59,742 nt of DNA from Zygnema cylindricum (Eukaryota; Streptophyta; Zygnematophyceae; Zygnematales; Zygnemataceae). Where the stretch lies: positions 1 through 59,742 of the forward strand of contig JBBHKE010002141.1 in assembly GCA_037447655.1 (NCBI GenBank), given 5' to 3'. The notes beneath the pieces were generated by a model, which was not told the origin of the DNA, did not search any database, and saw nothing but the letters and a program-made list of their open reading frames with translations. Both the position numbers and the translations under genes were made by a program. Below, piece by piece: positions 21,635 to 32,396 of the stretch; position 1 is the stretch's first letter; every line of letters starts with the position of its first letter.

Positions 21635-22177
21635 TACACCGCGCATCGTTATTAGTGTCAAGGTCACTAATTTGGGTTCTTAAAATTTTGATTTTTTTCC
21701 AAAAATAGTATACGTGATTTTAATTTTTCCTTGACGTTAATTGAGGTTCCGTACAAATTAGCGTACAGAACGAAAGTACATTAAGATATAAATAGTGTGG
21801 TGTAAGGTCGATGTCAGACCGTACATAAATGTACCTTTTTAAGTGAAAAATTTACAAAAAATGAATTAAATCGGACGCGTTCGCATAGGAACGTGCGCTA
21901 AAAAAACGGGATTGGTCTGACATGTAAATAAGTCTGACATGTACGGATATTTAAATTTCACTACGATGTACGATTTTTAATATTTTGTACGGATACATAT
22001 AATAATGTATATAATCGTACAGAAAATTTTCCATTTTTGCTGTTCCAAATTAGCGTTAACACTGAAATTAGAATAAACCTTTTTTATTTTAATTTTCAAA
22101 TTCTTAATTAGCGTCAATGACGGTATATTTACCTACACACTATTTAAACTTTGACACTAATAACGATGCGCGGTGTA
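21635..22177. mobile_element. TACACCG-family MITE, unit 2 of the chain
   Basis: Ends TACACCGCGCATCGTTATTAG and CTAATAACGATGCGCGGTGTA are perfect inverted repeats. The interior resembles 11251-11785 (GTACATAAATGTACCTTTTT). Non-coding. Confidence 0.8.
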
Positions 22178-22180
22178 CTG

Positions 22181-22401
22181 TACACCGTGAATCGTTATTC
22201 GCGTAAAGGTTTCTTTAGCGTGTAGGAACAATTACCGTCATTTACGCTAATTGAGAATTTGAAAATTTTCAACGAAATCGTTTATTCTAATTAGGAATTA
22301 GGGCTTTTTCTAAATAGTGTGGATAATTCTATTTGAGAATTTGCAAACAAAAAAAGGTACCTTAAATAGCGTCCATTACGCCAATACCGATTCACGGTGT
22401 A
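22181..22401. mobile_element. TACACCG-family MITE, unit 3 of the chain
   Basis: Ends TACACCGTGAATCGTTATTCG and CGATTCACGGTGTA. It is 221 bp and non-coding. It is followed by CTGTACTGTAGTG, which leads into a TAGTGATGTGCATCG string resembling the hAT-like TAGTGTTGTGTATCG terminus. Confidence 0.75.
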
Positions 22402-22551
22402 CTGTACTGTAGTGATGTGCATCGTATTAGCGATATTTGGATATCGTATTTCCCCACGATAGCGTATCGTACACTATTGGTGACGTGCGACATTGTGTAT
22501 CGATACGAAAGGTATTGTATCATGATCGTTTTGCGTGTGCATTTTGTTGGT

Positions 22552-22637
22552 GAAACATTTAATGGCTGCGCTCACAATTACCTGTCCTTTTCACTGAAAA
22601 GGACAGGTATTTGTGAGCGCAACCATTAAATGTTTTC
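22552..22637. repeat. Long near-perfect hairpin
   Basis: Arms of about 41-42 bases (from GAAACATTTAATGGCTGCG; from GAAAAGGACAGGTATTTGTG) pair with only about three differences around a 3-base loop, ACT. The short loop argues against an ordinary miRNA precursor. It may be the middle of a foldback element. Confidence 0.8.
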
Positions 22638-24183
22638 AACATTTACTTGAAAGACTATGCTTGGACATCAAACCAAAAACTAGAAAGAAAAAATATTAAC
22701 TCAATTAAAGCACTGATAAAAAAAATCACATATCCTTGACGAAATGCCCGATTGGGCTCGTCAAGTTTATTAATTAATACGCGTTGAGATTGGAAAAATA
22801 AAAGAAAGGTAATAAGCTTCTGATTAAACAACTAAACTGTTGTTAAACAATAAGAAGAATTTACAATTAACATAAACTCACGAGCCAAACAAAAAAAACT
22901 TTTAGGCCACAAAGCATTGTTTTCTCTGTTGACAAAGGTCCATATGTCAAGTGTGTTCTATGTGTGACAAGAGTAGCTTGTCATTATACTATTGAGTTAT
23001 TTGTACTTGAGTTATTTATATTTGTTGTTCACAAGATATCCTCCACCTCGAACAATTAGAAAGAGATAAGCACGGAACAATGTTAGATGTGGAAAAAAAA
23101 AGGTGTGTAAGCCAATAATTTGCACAATGGTGTTTTGGAGTTATGCACCATGTTAACGGTTGTGTATACCAAACTTTTCTCCTTGGGTTGTCACTATTGA
23201 AAATTTGATTTAGGAGCAAATACAAAAAACATCCAAAGTGTCGATCATTGTTCCATGTTAGGATTTCTAATAACGAGTAGAAAATTAAAAGGAAATTCTC
23301 GAGGTCACATGAGATATTCCTCATAATGAAATATAGAGAAGAAAAACTAACGGGTTATGTAGGAAGTTAGGATTACCTAATATGAAATTGAAAAGAAAGA
23401 AAGAGACGCGCATTGTCCATAAAGTTTACATCCGTGCTATTTTTTTCCTACCAAATGACAAAAGCATTAATCTCAAGCCGTTGAGAACATTCCTTTGAAC
23501 ATTCACCTTACCAAGAGCGACCGAAAATCCACTCTCTAAAATAACTTCATACATAGTAAATTTATAGTTTTATTATTTTTGTCTTTTGCTCAACCGTCAA
23601 AATTTTGTGGCTCATGATATTTGTCGTTTTGAGAAAGCAATACTACCTTTTTTGAAAGAGAAAAAAAAACATGGTTCTAAGTTGAATTTTTTATAATATA
23701 ACTGTTTTTTTTGTCACCGTTTAAGAAACTTGAGAGGGTTGCCAACGATCTCTACATTTATTCATTTAGAGGTTTGGTAACCATTATTAATTTAAGAACC
23801 CAAAACAATATCGACCATATTAGCCATATACTACTATGGATTAATCTATAGCCTCCAATGTATATGTTGCTAATGAGAGCATCATTGTCTAAGGTCGCCA
23901 TGATTCCGAGCCGTTTAAACAAGGATAAAGATGGATAGAGTGTTATAGATGGCATTAAATACAAAAGATAGGAACAAGCAAACATTCAGTTGAGCTACGA
24001 ACGTTAAGGTGGTAATGTTACATTTACGTTCAAAATAGAGATATAAAGATGGATTAGAAATTGATAATATAACAGAGCAAAGCAACAAATGCCGAAAATA
24101 CAAGAAAAGGTTTAATCTCAAACTATCAAATCAACGCTCCAAATACGTTAACAATAATATAATAAAATGTTGAGTTGTCACAG
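22638..24183. other. Intergenic, no gene seen
   Basis: AT-rich; short frames on the minus strand (23016-23324, 23758-23985) show no known motifs. Confidence 0.5.
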
Positions 24184-24576
24184 TACACCGTGTATCGCTA
24201 TTGGTGTTAATACTTGTTGGGAATTGATCGTGACAGTAATTGTTTTGGTTGCGCACAGTCACTTACGTCACTTTGTCAAAAATTGTACGTTTGAAGTACA
24301 TATTGGTACAGATAAAGTACCGTTGAGCACAAATTTGACGGTCAATCGCTTGGACAACTTTGACTTCAAAATATTGTTTCAACCGCTTAAAGTTTTGCCG
24401 CGCTTGCGGACGTCGACCTTCATAATAAAATTAGCAAGTCACACAGCCGGCAAACGTCTACGATAACAAAACTGCAGCAACCACATATAAATAAAAGTGT
24501 GGCAACCACATGTAAATAAAAGTGTTGCAGACAGTCACTTTTTGTCTTTAAGTGAGCTCCACGGTGAGAGCACTTA

Positions 24577-24961
24577 GCCACAAAATTGAAATTTAATCGT
24601 CTAAGCGTTACATAAAACTTAGACGCAAATTGAAACGAAACCTCTTTAAACTAAAGTACTCTAAGTCTTGTACGGAATTACTAAAACACACGAAACGAAC
24701 TTTTGTTGTCAATGTAAGAATGTTGATTCGTAGATAGTGTTGCTAGATTTCGTCGCGCGTGACGACGCGCATTTTTTTCATTTAATTTCAATCGATATTT
24801 TACGCTGGTTCGTTTTTTTATAGTGTACAAAGTTTATTTCGTTTATTGCGTTGTAATATTTCCGTACAAGACTTATAGTACTTTAGTTTAAAAAGGTTTC
24901 GTTTCAATTTGCGTCTAAGTTAAATGTAACGCTTAGACGATTAAATTTCAATTTTGCGGCC
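24577..24961. mobile_element. Foldback MITE nested in 24184-27129
   Basis: Arms such as AAATTTAATCGTCTAAGCG and CGCTTAGACGATTAAATTT, each part of a roughly 70-base inverted pair, surround a central AT-rich part. The 2705-3062 region holds relatives of both arms. Confidence 0.65.
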
Positions 24962-24963
24962 AA

Positions 24964-25644
24964 GGGTCAAGTTCCATCTGTCGTTTTTGTAATCGTACGA
25001 CCAACTCTACGGACCGGGTTAATTGAGTCGATGTTCCATCACGAAGAGTCTGCAGTCCACGTGTTATACATTGAGTGGCACCAAGTGGGTTTCGACCGGG
25101 TATTTAAAATCTTTTAAAAATATTCACATCGATAAATTTCACTTCAAATCTTCACTTGCGCATAATACGACATAACTTTTGTACTTTCTCCAAACGCCAA
25201 TCTTTTCCGCCAGCTCATTTTTTAGGGTTCATGTTTTCGAACATGACGAAAATCTTTGACGAAAATAGTGTGACGAAAGAAATTGCGCGGCTAAAGACCG
25301 TTTCGAGATTACTTTTTTAATTTTCAGTTGCATTTTGAAAAGTAAATACTATGTGCAAATTTCGTCAATTTTCGTTGGTTTTCCATCGCGACACGTAGCT
25401 TATTCGTCCAGCGTGTCACGATTAATTTTTTTCTGTACGTTGGCAGCTACAGAGAAAAATGAAGTGAACGCCTCGCGGATGAAAATCCGACGGTCGGTAT
25501 TACCTCCAAGACCTTCGGAGAGTATTGGCAAGATTCTCTGCAATGTTGTTTCGCGTATAAAAACAAAACAAGCGGTACGGGTTGGTACTGATAGTCGCGG
25601 AATTTTGTAAACTACCCCACTTTTCGACTGATGGAATTTGCGGC
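24964..25644. mobile_element. GGGTGAAG-family (Harbinger-like) MITE, diverged
   Basis: Starts GGGTCAAGTTCCATC and ends GATGGAATTTGCGGC, an imperfect inverted pair. The interior matches 35381-36083 and 41122-41805 (ACTCTACGGACCGGGTTAATTG, then the AGCTCATTTTTTAG block). Confidence 0.65.
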
Positions 25645-25647
25645 TAA

Positions 25648-26599
25648 GGGTACGTCCCCATGTAATCGGTACTTTGATAAAGTATTTTGGACTGTAGTGA
25701 AGATTCTTCGTACTATTTTGAAGAGCGTCCCAATGTGCGAAAATGAAATCATAAATTTGACATGCGACAGTTATAGACGTAGGTACAACTTTGTGACGAC
25801 GGAAGCCGACTACAAAACTTGCGACGATTAGTGACGCCAACAAAAACAACAATAGTTGTAGACGGATAGATTTTTGTGAAATTGCAGATGTTTAGGGTTT
25901 GGTGACATTGTGACGTCATGCTCACTTGTGACAACGTCGACGTCACGGATTCAAGAACTCTCCGCCATGGTTTCCCGATTTCACTTTTTCTACTTTTTTT
26001 CATTCGACTTGCCATTTAATAAAAACCATAAAAAATTCAAAATATATATATTTTCAAAGATCTTTCATTTTATACCAATATTGTCGTGTCTCATTCTAAA
26101 GAGTGTGAGATACAAGCTATAGTGTGAGAGGGAGAGAGGAGAGGCGATGACGGCAACATATTATGCAAAGGACCCATGAATGCAAGTGGAAGTCTGAGAC
26201 CCCTGCAAATTTGTTTCCGTACATAGCGCGTTACGGGCACAGATAAAAATAGCGAGGACTCTCTCCCTCGTCCAATTTTTTTACAAATCGTGTGGCGGTG
26301 CGTGGTTCGTTTTTCATTCGATGTTTGGGCGGTACTTGAACTAAAATCACTCCCTCGAGGTGATTTTGGATGAAGTATTTTTTTGGGCTGGATTCTCTTG
26401 CCACGGGGGTCGAAAAGGGGAAAACTCCAAAATGCGTTCACATGACGACAAACACGCCGTATATCCAAAGTATGAATTGACTTTCACTCTACTTTGGTAA
26501 AAATGATTTTTTCGTACGGTTAAAGTTTTTGTCAAAGTTCCCTGAATTTATGGGCAAGAAGACAGAAAAGTAGATACTTCAATACATGGGGATGTACCC
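25648..26599. mobile_element. Harbinger-like MITE, GGGTACGTCCCCATGTA family, TAA duplication
   Basis: GGGTACGTCCCCATGTA and TACATGGGGATGTACCC are inverted ends with one mismatch. TAA flanks both sides (25645-25647, 26600-26602). It is 952 bp. A near-identical relative is at 39683-40656. Confidence 0.8.
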
Positions 26600-27189
26600 T
26601 AAGTGCTCACCGTGAAGCTCACGTAAAGACAAAAAGTGACTGTCTGCAACACTTTTGTTTACATATGGTTGCCGCAGTTTTGTTACCGTAAACGTTCGCC
26701 GGCCGTGTGACTTGCTAATTTTATTATGACGGTCGACGTCCGCAAGCGCGGCAAAACTTTACGTGGTTGAAACAATATTTTGAAAGTCAAAGTTGTCCAA
26801 CCGATTGACCGTCAAATTTGTACTCAACGGTACTTTATTTGTACCAATATGTACTTTAATCGTACAATTTTTGACAAAGTGACGTAAGTGACTGTGCGCA
26901 ACCAAAACAGTCACTGTCATGATCAATTCACTATTTGTTTTGCCACTTTCAACATATTTTCTCCGTACACACTTGTAGGATTTTCAGTTTCATACCGCCA
27001 ATCGGAAGCTGAGAATTTCAAAATCCTCTCAATCGCCACCGTCAGATAAACAATCCGACAAGTGTGTACGGAGAAAAAATGTATTAAGTGGCAAAAAAAT
27101 CATTAACACTAATAGCGATTCGCGGTGTACTGTAGAGTCACGCAGTGTCCGATACGGGTATCGAATTCGATTTGTTTTTCCTGCCCTCT

Positions 27190-27399
27190 CTCTTTGCCAC
27201 GTATCACTCCCTTTTCACATTTGTCGTAGAAGCCACGTGTACTCTGCCCACTCTAATCACGTGCCACGTGGCGCTGTTTCTTTCACATGTATTTAAGCTA
27301 GTCTCAAACTGTTAATCTCTCTGTCTGGGACACGTGGCAAATTTCCCTACATCCTGCCACGTCACAATCTCGAGTCCTGGAAACTGCTGACGTGGCATT
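27190..27399 (+). promoter_or_regulatory. Cluster of seven ACGT-core (G-box/UPRE-like) motifs upstream of ARMC7
   Basis: GCCACGTA, GCCACGTGT, CACGTG, CCACGTGGC, CACGTGGC, GCCACGTCA and TGACGTGGC all fall in about 205 bp just before the start codon at 27400. ACGT-core motifs are bZIP/bHLH binding sites in plants. Their effect here is inferred. Confidence 0.6.
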
Positions 27400-28869
27400 A
27401 TGTTCAGCTCTCAGGAGCGTCTGAAGGAGCGCACGGGGCGTGACGGAACGTCTCGCTTCGAGTATCTGCAGGTGTGTTTCCTCTCCCTCTCCCTCTCCCT
27501 CTCTCTCCCTATCTCTCTCCCTTTCCCTCTCCCTATTTTTTTGACTTCAAGGTTTTTTTTTTGTCTTTCATCTTTGGAAGTTGTTTTTCATGATGTACTC
27601 CTTTTTTTTAAAGTGCAGTAATTTTAGTACGGTTTGCTTATTTTTCGTTTTGGTGATAATTTTTTGCTTTTTGTTTTTCTTTTTTACGAAAATGTTTGTC
27701 TTTCTGTCGGATAATAGACTTTATTCTTTAACAGACTAACAGATAACAGATTCTCAATTTCTTTCCCCCTCAATTTTCTCCCTCCCTCTCCCTCTCCCTT
27801 TTTCCTCCCCTTGTTTTCTCCTCCCCCACTCTGTCTTTTTGGTTCTATCGGCGGAGACGCGCTGCAGGCCCTAGTGAGTGAGTTCCAGAGCACTTCCAAT
27901 GAAGGTAAGGGTTCCCGGCCTCTCACTCTCTCTCCCTCTCTCTTACACATTCTCTCTCTCGCTATCTCTCCCTCTCTCTCACTCGCATTCTCTCTCTCCC
28001 TCTCTCCCCCTCTCTCTCTCACGCATACTCTCTCGCTCCATCTCTCTATCCCTCTCTCCTCCCCTCTCTCCCTCCCTCTCTCACACACTTTCTCCCTCTC
28101 TCTCCCCCTTTCTCTTCTCTCTCTCTCCCTCTCTCTCCCTCTCTCACACATTGCCTCTCCTCCCTCTCTCACACATTCTCTCTCTCCTCTCTCCCTCTCT
28201 CTCCCCCTTTTCTTCTCTCTCTATCCCTCTCTCTCCCGCCCTCTCGCTCCCTCTCTCCCACTCTCTCTTTCACTCACACATTCTCTCTCTCTCCCTCTCT
28301 TTCTCTCCCTCTGTCGCACGCACATTCTCTCTCTCCCTCGTTCTACCTCTCTCCCTCTCTCACACACATTCTCTCCCTCCCCTTCTTTCCCTCGCTCTCC
28401 CCATCTCTCTCTTCTCTCTCTCTCCCTCTCTCCCTCTCTCCCTCTCTCCCTCTCTCCCTCTCTCCCTCTCTCCTCTCTCACATACATTGCCTCTCTCTCC
28501 CTCTCTCACTCACATTCTCTCTCCTCTCTCTCCCCCTCTCTCCCTCCCTCTCCCACTCTCTTCCCCTCTCTCTCCTTTCTCCCTTTCTCACACACTCTCC
28601 CTCTCTCTCCCCCTTTTGCCCTCCTTCCCTCCTGCTCTTGCCCGCTCCGTTTCCTCCTCTTCCCCTCCCTCTGTCCCTCCCTTCCCCTGTCCCTCTCTTC
28701 CCTCTCTCGCTCTCTCCTGGTCTCCTTTTCTCCCTTCCCATCTTTCCTTTTCCTCCGATTTGTTTTGAATGTTATTTTTTTTCAAAGATCTTCAGAGGCC
28801 CGCGAGCAAATTGTGGCAAATTTGGCAAATTTTGCTTACGACCCAATCAACTACGACCATTTTCGGACC
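27400..28869 (+). CDS. ARMC7-like armadillo protein, first three exons (partial)
   Basis: The exons are 27400-27471, 27868-27904 and 28796-28869. Joined, they read MFSSQERLKERTGRDGTS ... EYLQALVSEFQSTSNEEAR ... IVANLANFAYDPINYDHFRT. This closely matches the start of plant and human ARMC7, a small armadillo-repeat protein of about 180-200 residues linked to splicing factors. Phases agree (0, 1, then 0 at ACC|GTAATA). The rest of the armadillo region (LNVLELFLDC-like) was not found between 28870 and the gap at 30781. It may be hidden in the gap or lost. Intron 2 is an extreme polypyrimidine tract of about 800 bases (27920-28740). Confidence 0.85.
27905..28745 (+). repeat. Polypyrimidine (CTCTCC)n tract in ARMC7 intron 2
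   Basis: Almost pure C/T on the plus strand with regular ACACA interruptions. It produces long artefactual Ser/Leu/Pro open frames on this strand and Arg/Glu/Gly frames on the other. Confidence 0.9.
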
Positions 28870-29374
28870 GTAATACCCCCTTTATACCCTTTTTTTTAAT
28901 TTTGTAATTTTCCGTTTTTTCTTCGTTTTTGTCGTTTTTTCTTTCGTTTTTCTTTTTTGTTTTTCTTCTGTTTTCTTCTCTTTTTCTTTAGTGATAGTTG
29001 CGAAGTTTTTGTCTGTTTCTCTGCAATTTCCGTTTTTTCTTTTTTAGTCTTTTTCGATTAGGGTTTTTGCGAGATTTGCCGGCCTATGCAGTGGGGATCT
29101 GCAAAGATCCTAGTTTTGTCTTTAGTGTCCAGTGCGAGTGTCTGCGCCCAAATGCCAAAACAACCTTGACATATGTCACGCACCGCCATCAGTCGCCCCT
29201 TTGGCTACCATATATAGTATGGAGGTGAAGCTCTGGACCCGGAAGGTTCGCCCACTTACCTTTTGGACGAAGGTAAAAGTCCTTTTAAGTTAGTGAGGTG
29301 GGCTTATTATCCTTTCAACTTATTATCCTTGGGCCGTTTTGCACACTTCCAAAAACAACGGGCAAAAACACCTT
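28870..29374. other. Spacer or intron after ARMC7 exon 3
   Basis: T-rich, no further armadillo exon recognised. Confidence 0.4.
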
Positions 29375-29585
29375 TAATCGTTATTAGAGTTAAAAGTTAT
29401 TTTCGACACTTAAAAACATTTTTTTTCCGTACACACTTGTTGGGTTGTCAATCCGATGAATGCTACTGGAAGGCAAGATTCTCACCTTCCTATTGGCGGT
29501 CTCCGATTGACAATCCGACAAGTGTGTGTGGAAATAAAATGTTTTTAAGTGGACAAGAAACGTACTTTAACACTAATAACGATTA
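29375..29585. mobile_element. About 210-bp MITE, relative of 2028-2237
   Basis: The ends TAATCGTTATTAGAG and CACTAATAACGATTA, and the inner pair TCCGTACACACTTGT / ACAAGTGTGTGTGGA, give the same double inverted layout as 2028-2237 and the right end of 24184-27129. Confidence 0.7.
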
Positions 29586-30705
29586 GCTTTAATGTACTTT
29601 GGCTTCATCGAAGCTTGTTTTTTGGGGGGCAAGCAAAGCAGAGCCGCCTAAGGTAGGAGGGGAGCTCTGAAAAAAGGAGCGACTTAAAAGCATAATTAAG
29701 GGTCTAAATGCTTTTTTTGGATGAAGAATTACCCGGGGAAGGGGGGGGGAGAGAGAGGGGGGAGAAATACGCCCTGGGGCTTTGTCGGGGAAGGGGTCTA
29801 AAGGTTTGGAGCTGGGTGCTGTCGGTCAAAGGACTCCCCTTGTCACAAAGGAATGGGACACTGAGGAACAATAATAGTTATTACGAGCGGTTCTTCTTTG
29901 TTTGAGAATCCGAAAACACTGGACTTCTTTTCGGAAAGGAGCCCAAGGGCTTCTTCTTGGGCTCCTCCTCTCTCCTTCCACCCCTTTCAAACTCAAACAC
30001 CACTCTTAAACCTCTTGGTGGCGCCCTTTTAATTTATTTATTGTAGGGCGCCGTTTTATCGGTAAATACGAATGAAATCAAAATGGCCTTTCATTAAAGC
30101 AAATTAAAAAAAATGCGCAATTATTTAAACAACGCTTCTGTTAAGTACAGTCCAATTCAAAGGTGCAAAGCGTAAATTTCAAGAGTGAAAAAAACAAATG
30201 TCGTTAGTTTGAGTTTGACAGGGGTGGAAGGAGAGAGGAGCGTGAGAAGAAGCACTAGTGAGGACTGGGCCAAAGCTGCTTTGGAAGTGGGTCCTCCCTG
30301 GGGGCAGAAGGGGGAGGGGGGGTGGTGTGAGGCACTGGGGAGCCCTGAGCACGGTATTTTTTGTTTTTGTTTGTATTCTCAAAAAGCAGTACAAAGAAGA
30401 ACAGGAAGCGGTGCTTGAGGTGTGCTCTTCGTGTGCTCAGTTTCCCTCGCCCTTCCTTCTTCCCCCCTCCCTCCTTCTCCCTCCCTCCCTCTCCCTCTAC
30501 CCCTCCCTCTTCCCCGCCCCCTTCCCTCCCCTCTCCCTCTGTTTGGCGACAAAGGGTGCTGGGGCCATAGATTCTTCTTGCGCCACAAAGGAAAAACCTT
30601 TTTCCCTTCGCTCGAAACTAAATTTGTTTTTTGCTTGTTAAATTGTTTTTTTCTTGTTGTTTTTTGGATTTCTTTTGTGGAATTTTGCGAGTGTTTTTTT
30701 TTTTT

Positions 30706-30706
<1 letters not shown>
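29586..30706. other. Spacer before assembly gap 1
   Basis: No gene assigned. A 30-base stretch at about 30392-30421 (YKEEQEAVLE between AG and GT) could be a small exon, but no family was recognised. CT-rich tract at 30440-30540. Confidence 0.35.
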
Positions 30707-30777
<71 letters not shown>

Positions 30778-30790
30778 CGTNNNNNNNNNN
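30707..30790. repeat. T tract, (GT)n microsatellite and 10-N assembly gap
   Basis: A T run leads into about 33 GT units (to 30773). Ten Ns follow at 30781-30790, most likely a gap of unknown size. Confidence 0.95.
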
Positions 30791-30827
<37 letters not shown>

Positions 30828-30973
30828 GTATGGACGGGTGTATACTAAGCAACTAAGATCCTTTTAGACTTTTCTTTAGACGCTCGACTCAGTAAAATCG
30901 AAGCGGCCAGAAGTATAACTTAGCTATGAGTACGGACAGTAGTTGGTTGTTCTTTTGGCTCTTTTTTTTCTTA

Positions 30974-31010
<37 letters not shown>

Positions 31011-31154
31011 GTATGGACGGGTGTATACTAAGCAACTAAGATCCTTTTAGACTTTTCTTTAGACGCTCGACTCAGTAAAATCGAAGCGGCCAGAAGTATA
31101 ACTTAGCTATGAGTACGGACAGTAGTTGGTTGTTCTTTTGGCTCTTTTTTTTCT

Positions 31155-31156
<2 letters not shown>
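30791..31156 (+). repeat. 183-bp direct duplication next to the gap
   Basis: A 183-bp unit containing GTATGGACGGGTGTATACTA (30828 and 31011) is repeated with no visible change. A (CT)n tract follows (31157-31231). Its position beside the gap suggests two unmerged copies of one contig end. Confidence 0.85.
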
Positions 31157-31234
<78 letters not shown>

Positions 31235-31639
31235 CACACGGACACACACACACTCTCTTTCTCTCTCCATCTCTCTCATGAATCAACAAATCGTATGTGG
31301 GCACGTACATTCCAAAACCACTCCAAAAACGTAAAAATATCTGGAAGTCCTTAATTACCATTTATCACAACTCAGTTTGACAATCTTTTACTCGCAGAAA
31401 ATGCGATTTGCCGGTTGAAATTCTGCTTTCTGGTCAAACAGTCTCAAATTAAACATTGTTGTTGGAATATATATATATGTATATGTATATGTATATGTGT
31501 GTGTGTGTGTGTGTATTTATCATTTGACTTTTCTGTCTCTTCTCAATCTCTCCCTCTCTCCCTCTCTCCTTTAGCCCTCCCTCTCCCTCCCTATTTCCCC
31601 TTTCCCTTAACCCACTTTTCTTTTGTCTTTCTGCGCCAG

Positions 31640-32396
31640 TAAACAACGCTACGTGTACTGTTCCGTAATGAAATGTACAAAAATCATTGGAGTTGCAAAA
31701 TATGACGTCACTCGAGTTCCGGAAATCAAGGGAAATCCAATCCCTGGAGTTCGAGGGACGTGTGTCGGATATTTTTCGCACGGAAATTCCCGATATGGGT
31801 CGGAACCTGTATTTGTTCCCAAAAAGGAAGGGATGGAGGGAGAAGAAGATGACGGATATCTTCTCAATTTTGTACACGATGAAAGTACTGAGTGAGTAGA
31901 ATTGTCTGTGATGGTCTTTTTTTTTGAATATACCTCTTTTTTTGTCCTCTCTGAAAGGAAAGGGAATTTGAACTTGTATTTGAGTGAATTGATAAAGTTT
32001 CTTGAGAGATAGGAGACTGGGGGAGAGAGGGGGAGAGAGGGAAAAGAAAAAAAGTTGAGAGAGCGGTAGGGAGGGGGGAGAGAGGGGGAGAGCGGTGAAA
32101 GAAATTAGTGATTTGTTACTGAAGAAGTTGGTATATGGTGTCGGTTTTGGAGTGTAGCAAGTCAGAAGTGGTGGTAGTCGACGCCAAAACAATGTCAGAA
32201 AATCCGACTGCTGTGGTGGAGATCCCGAGGAGAGTTCCGTACGGATTTCACGGGCTATTTGTGAGTGAGGTAAGAATTTGATAAATTTCATCGTTTTGAC
32301 AATTTTTATCATTTCGACAAATTTTAATCGATTTGATATTTGCATCATAATCTATTGCCTTTTTCTCGCTTTTTTTTTTTTTTTTCTCAGGCTTAG
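31640..32396 (+). CDS. Carotenoid cleavage dioxygenase (CCD1-like), C-terminal exons (partial)
   Basis: Three exons: 31640-31891 ([20 protein letters not shown] ... [12 protein letters not shown] ... [14 protein letters not shown]), 32158-32269 ([12 protein letters not shown] ... [15 protein letters not shown]) and 32391-32396 (GCT TAG). These align with the last about 130 residues of plant CCD1/NCED enzymes. The enzymes use four histidines to bind iron and split carotenoid double bonds; the last of these is the H of YGFHGLFV. Donors GTGAGT and GTAAGA and the T-rich acceptor before CAG are good. A read-through end (…SEVRI) is possible. No upstream CCD exon was seen back to the gap at 30781, so the N-terminal three quarters are missing here. 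Confidence 0.88.

Larger units (their letters stand above)
24184..27129. mobile_element. 2.9-kb foldback-like element with TACACCG ends, filled with nested MITEs
   Basis: TACACCGTGTATCGCTATTGG at the left and a reversed CGATTCGCGGTGTA at the right bound the unit. The arms are inverted copies: GCGCACAGTCACTTACGTCA near 24250 against TGACGTAAGTGACTGTGCGC near 26880, with the flanking 300 bp also matching. Between the arms lie a foldback (24577-24961), a Harbinger-like MITE (24964-25644) and another (25648-26599). No transposase seen. Confidence 0.75.

Noticed and set aside
27811-28899. Open frames of 362 and 296 residues rich in Ser, Leu and Pro
   Set aside because: They lie on the (CTCTCC)n tract inside ARMC7 intron 2 and are low-complexity artefacts.
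31449-32348. 299-residue minus-strand frame
   Set aside because: It is antisense to the CCD exons, which match a known family; this frame has no motif.
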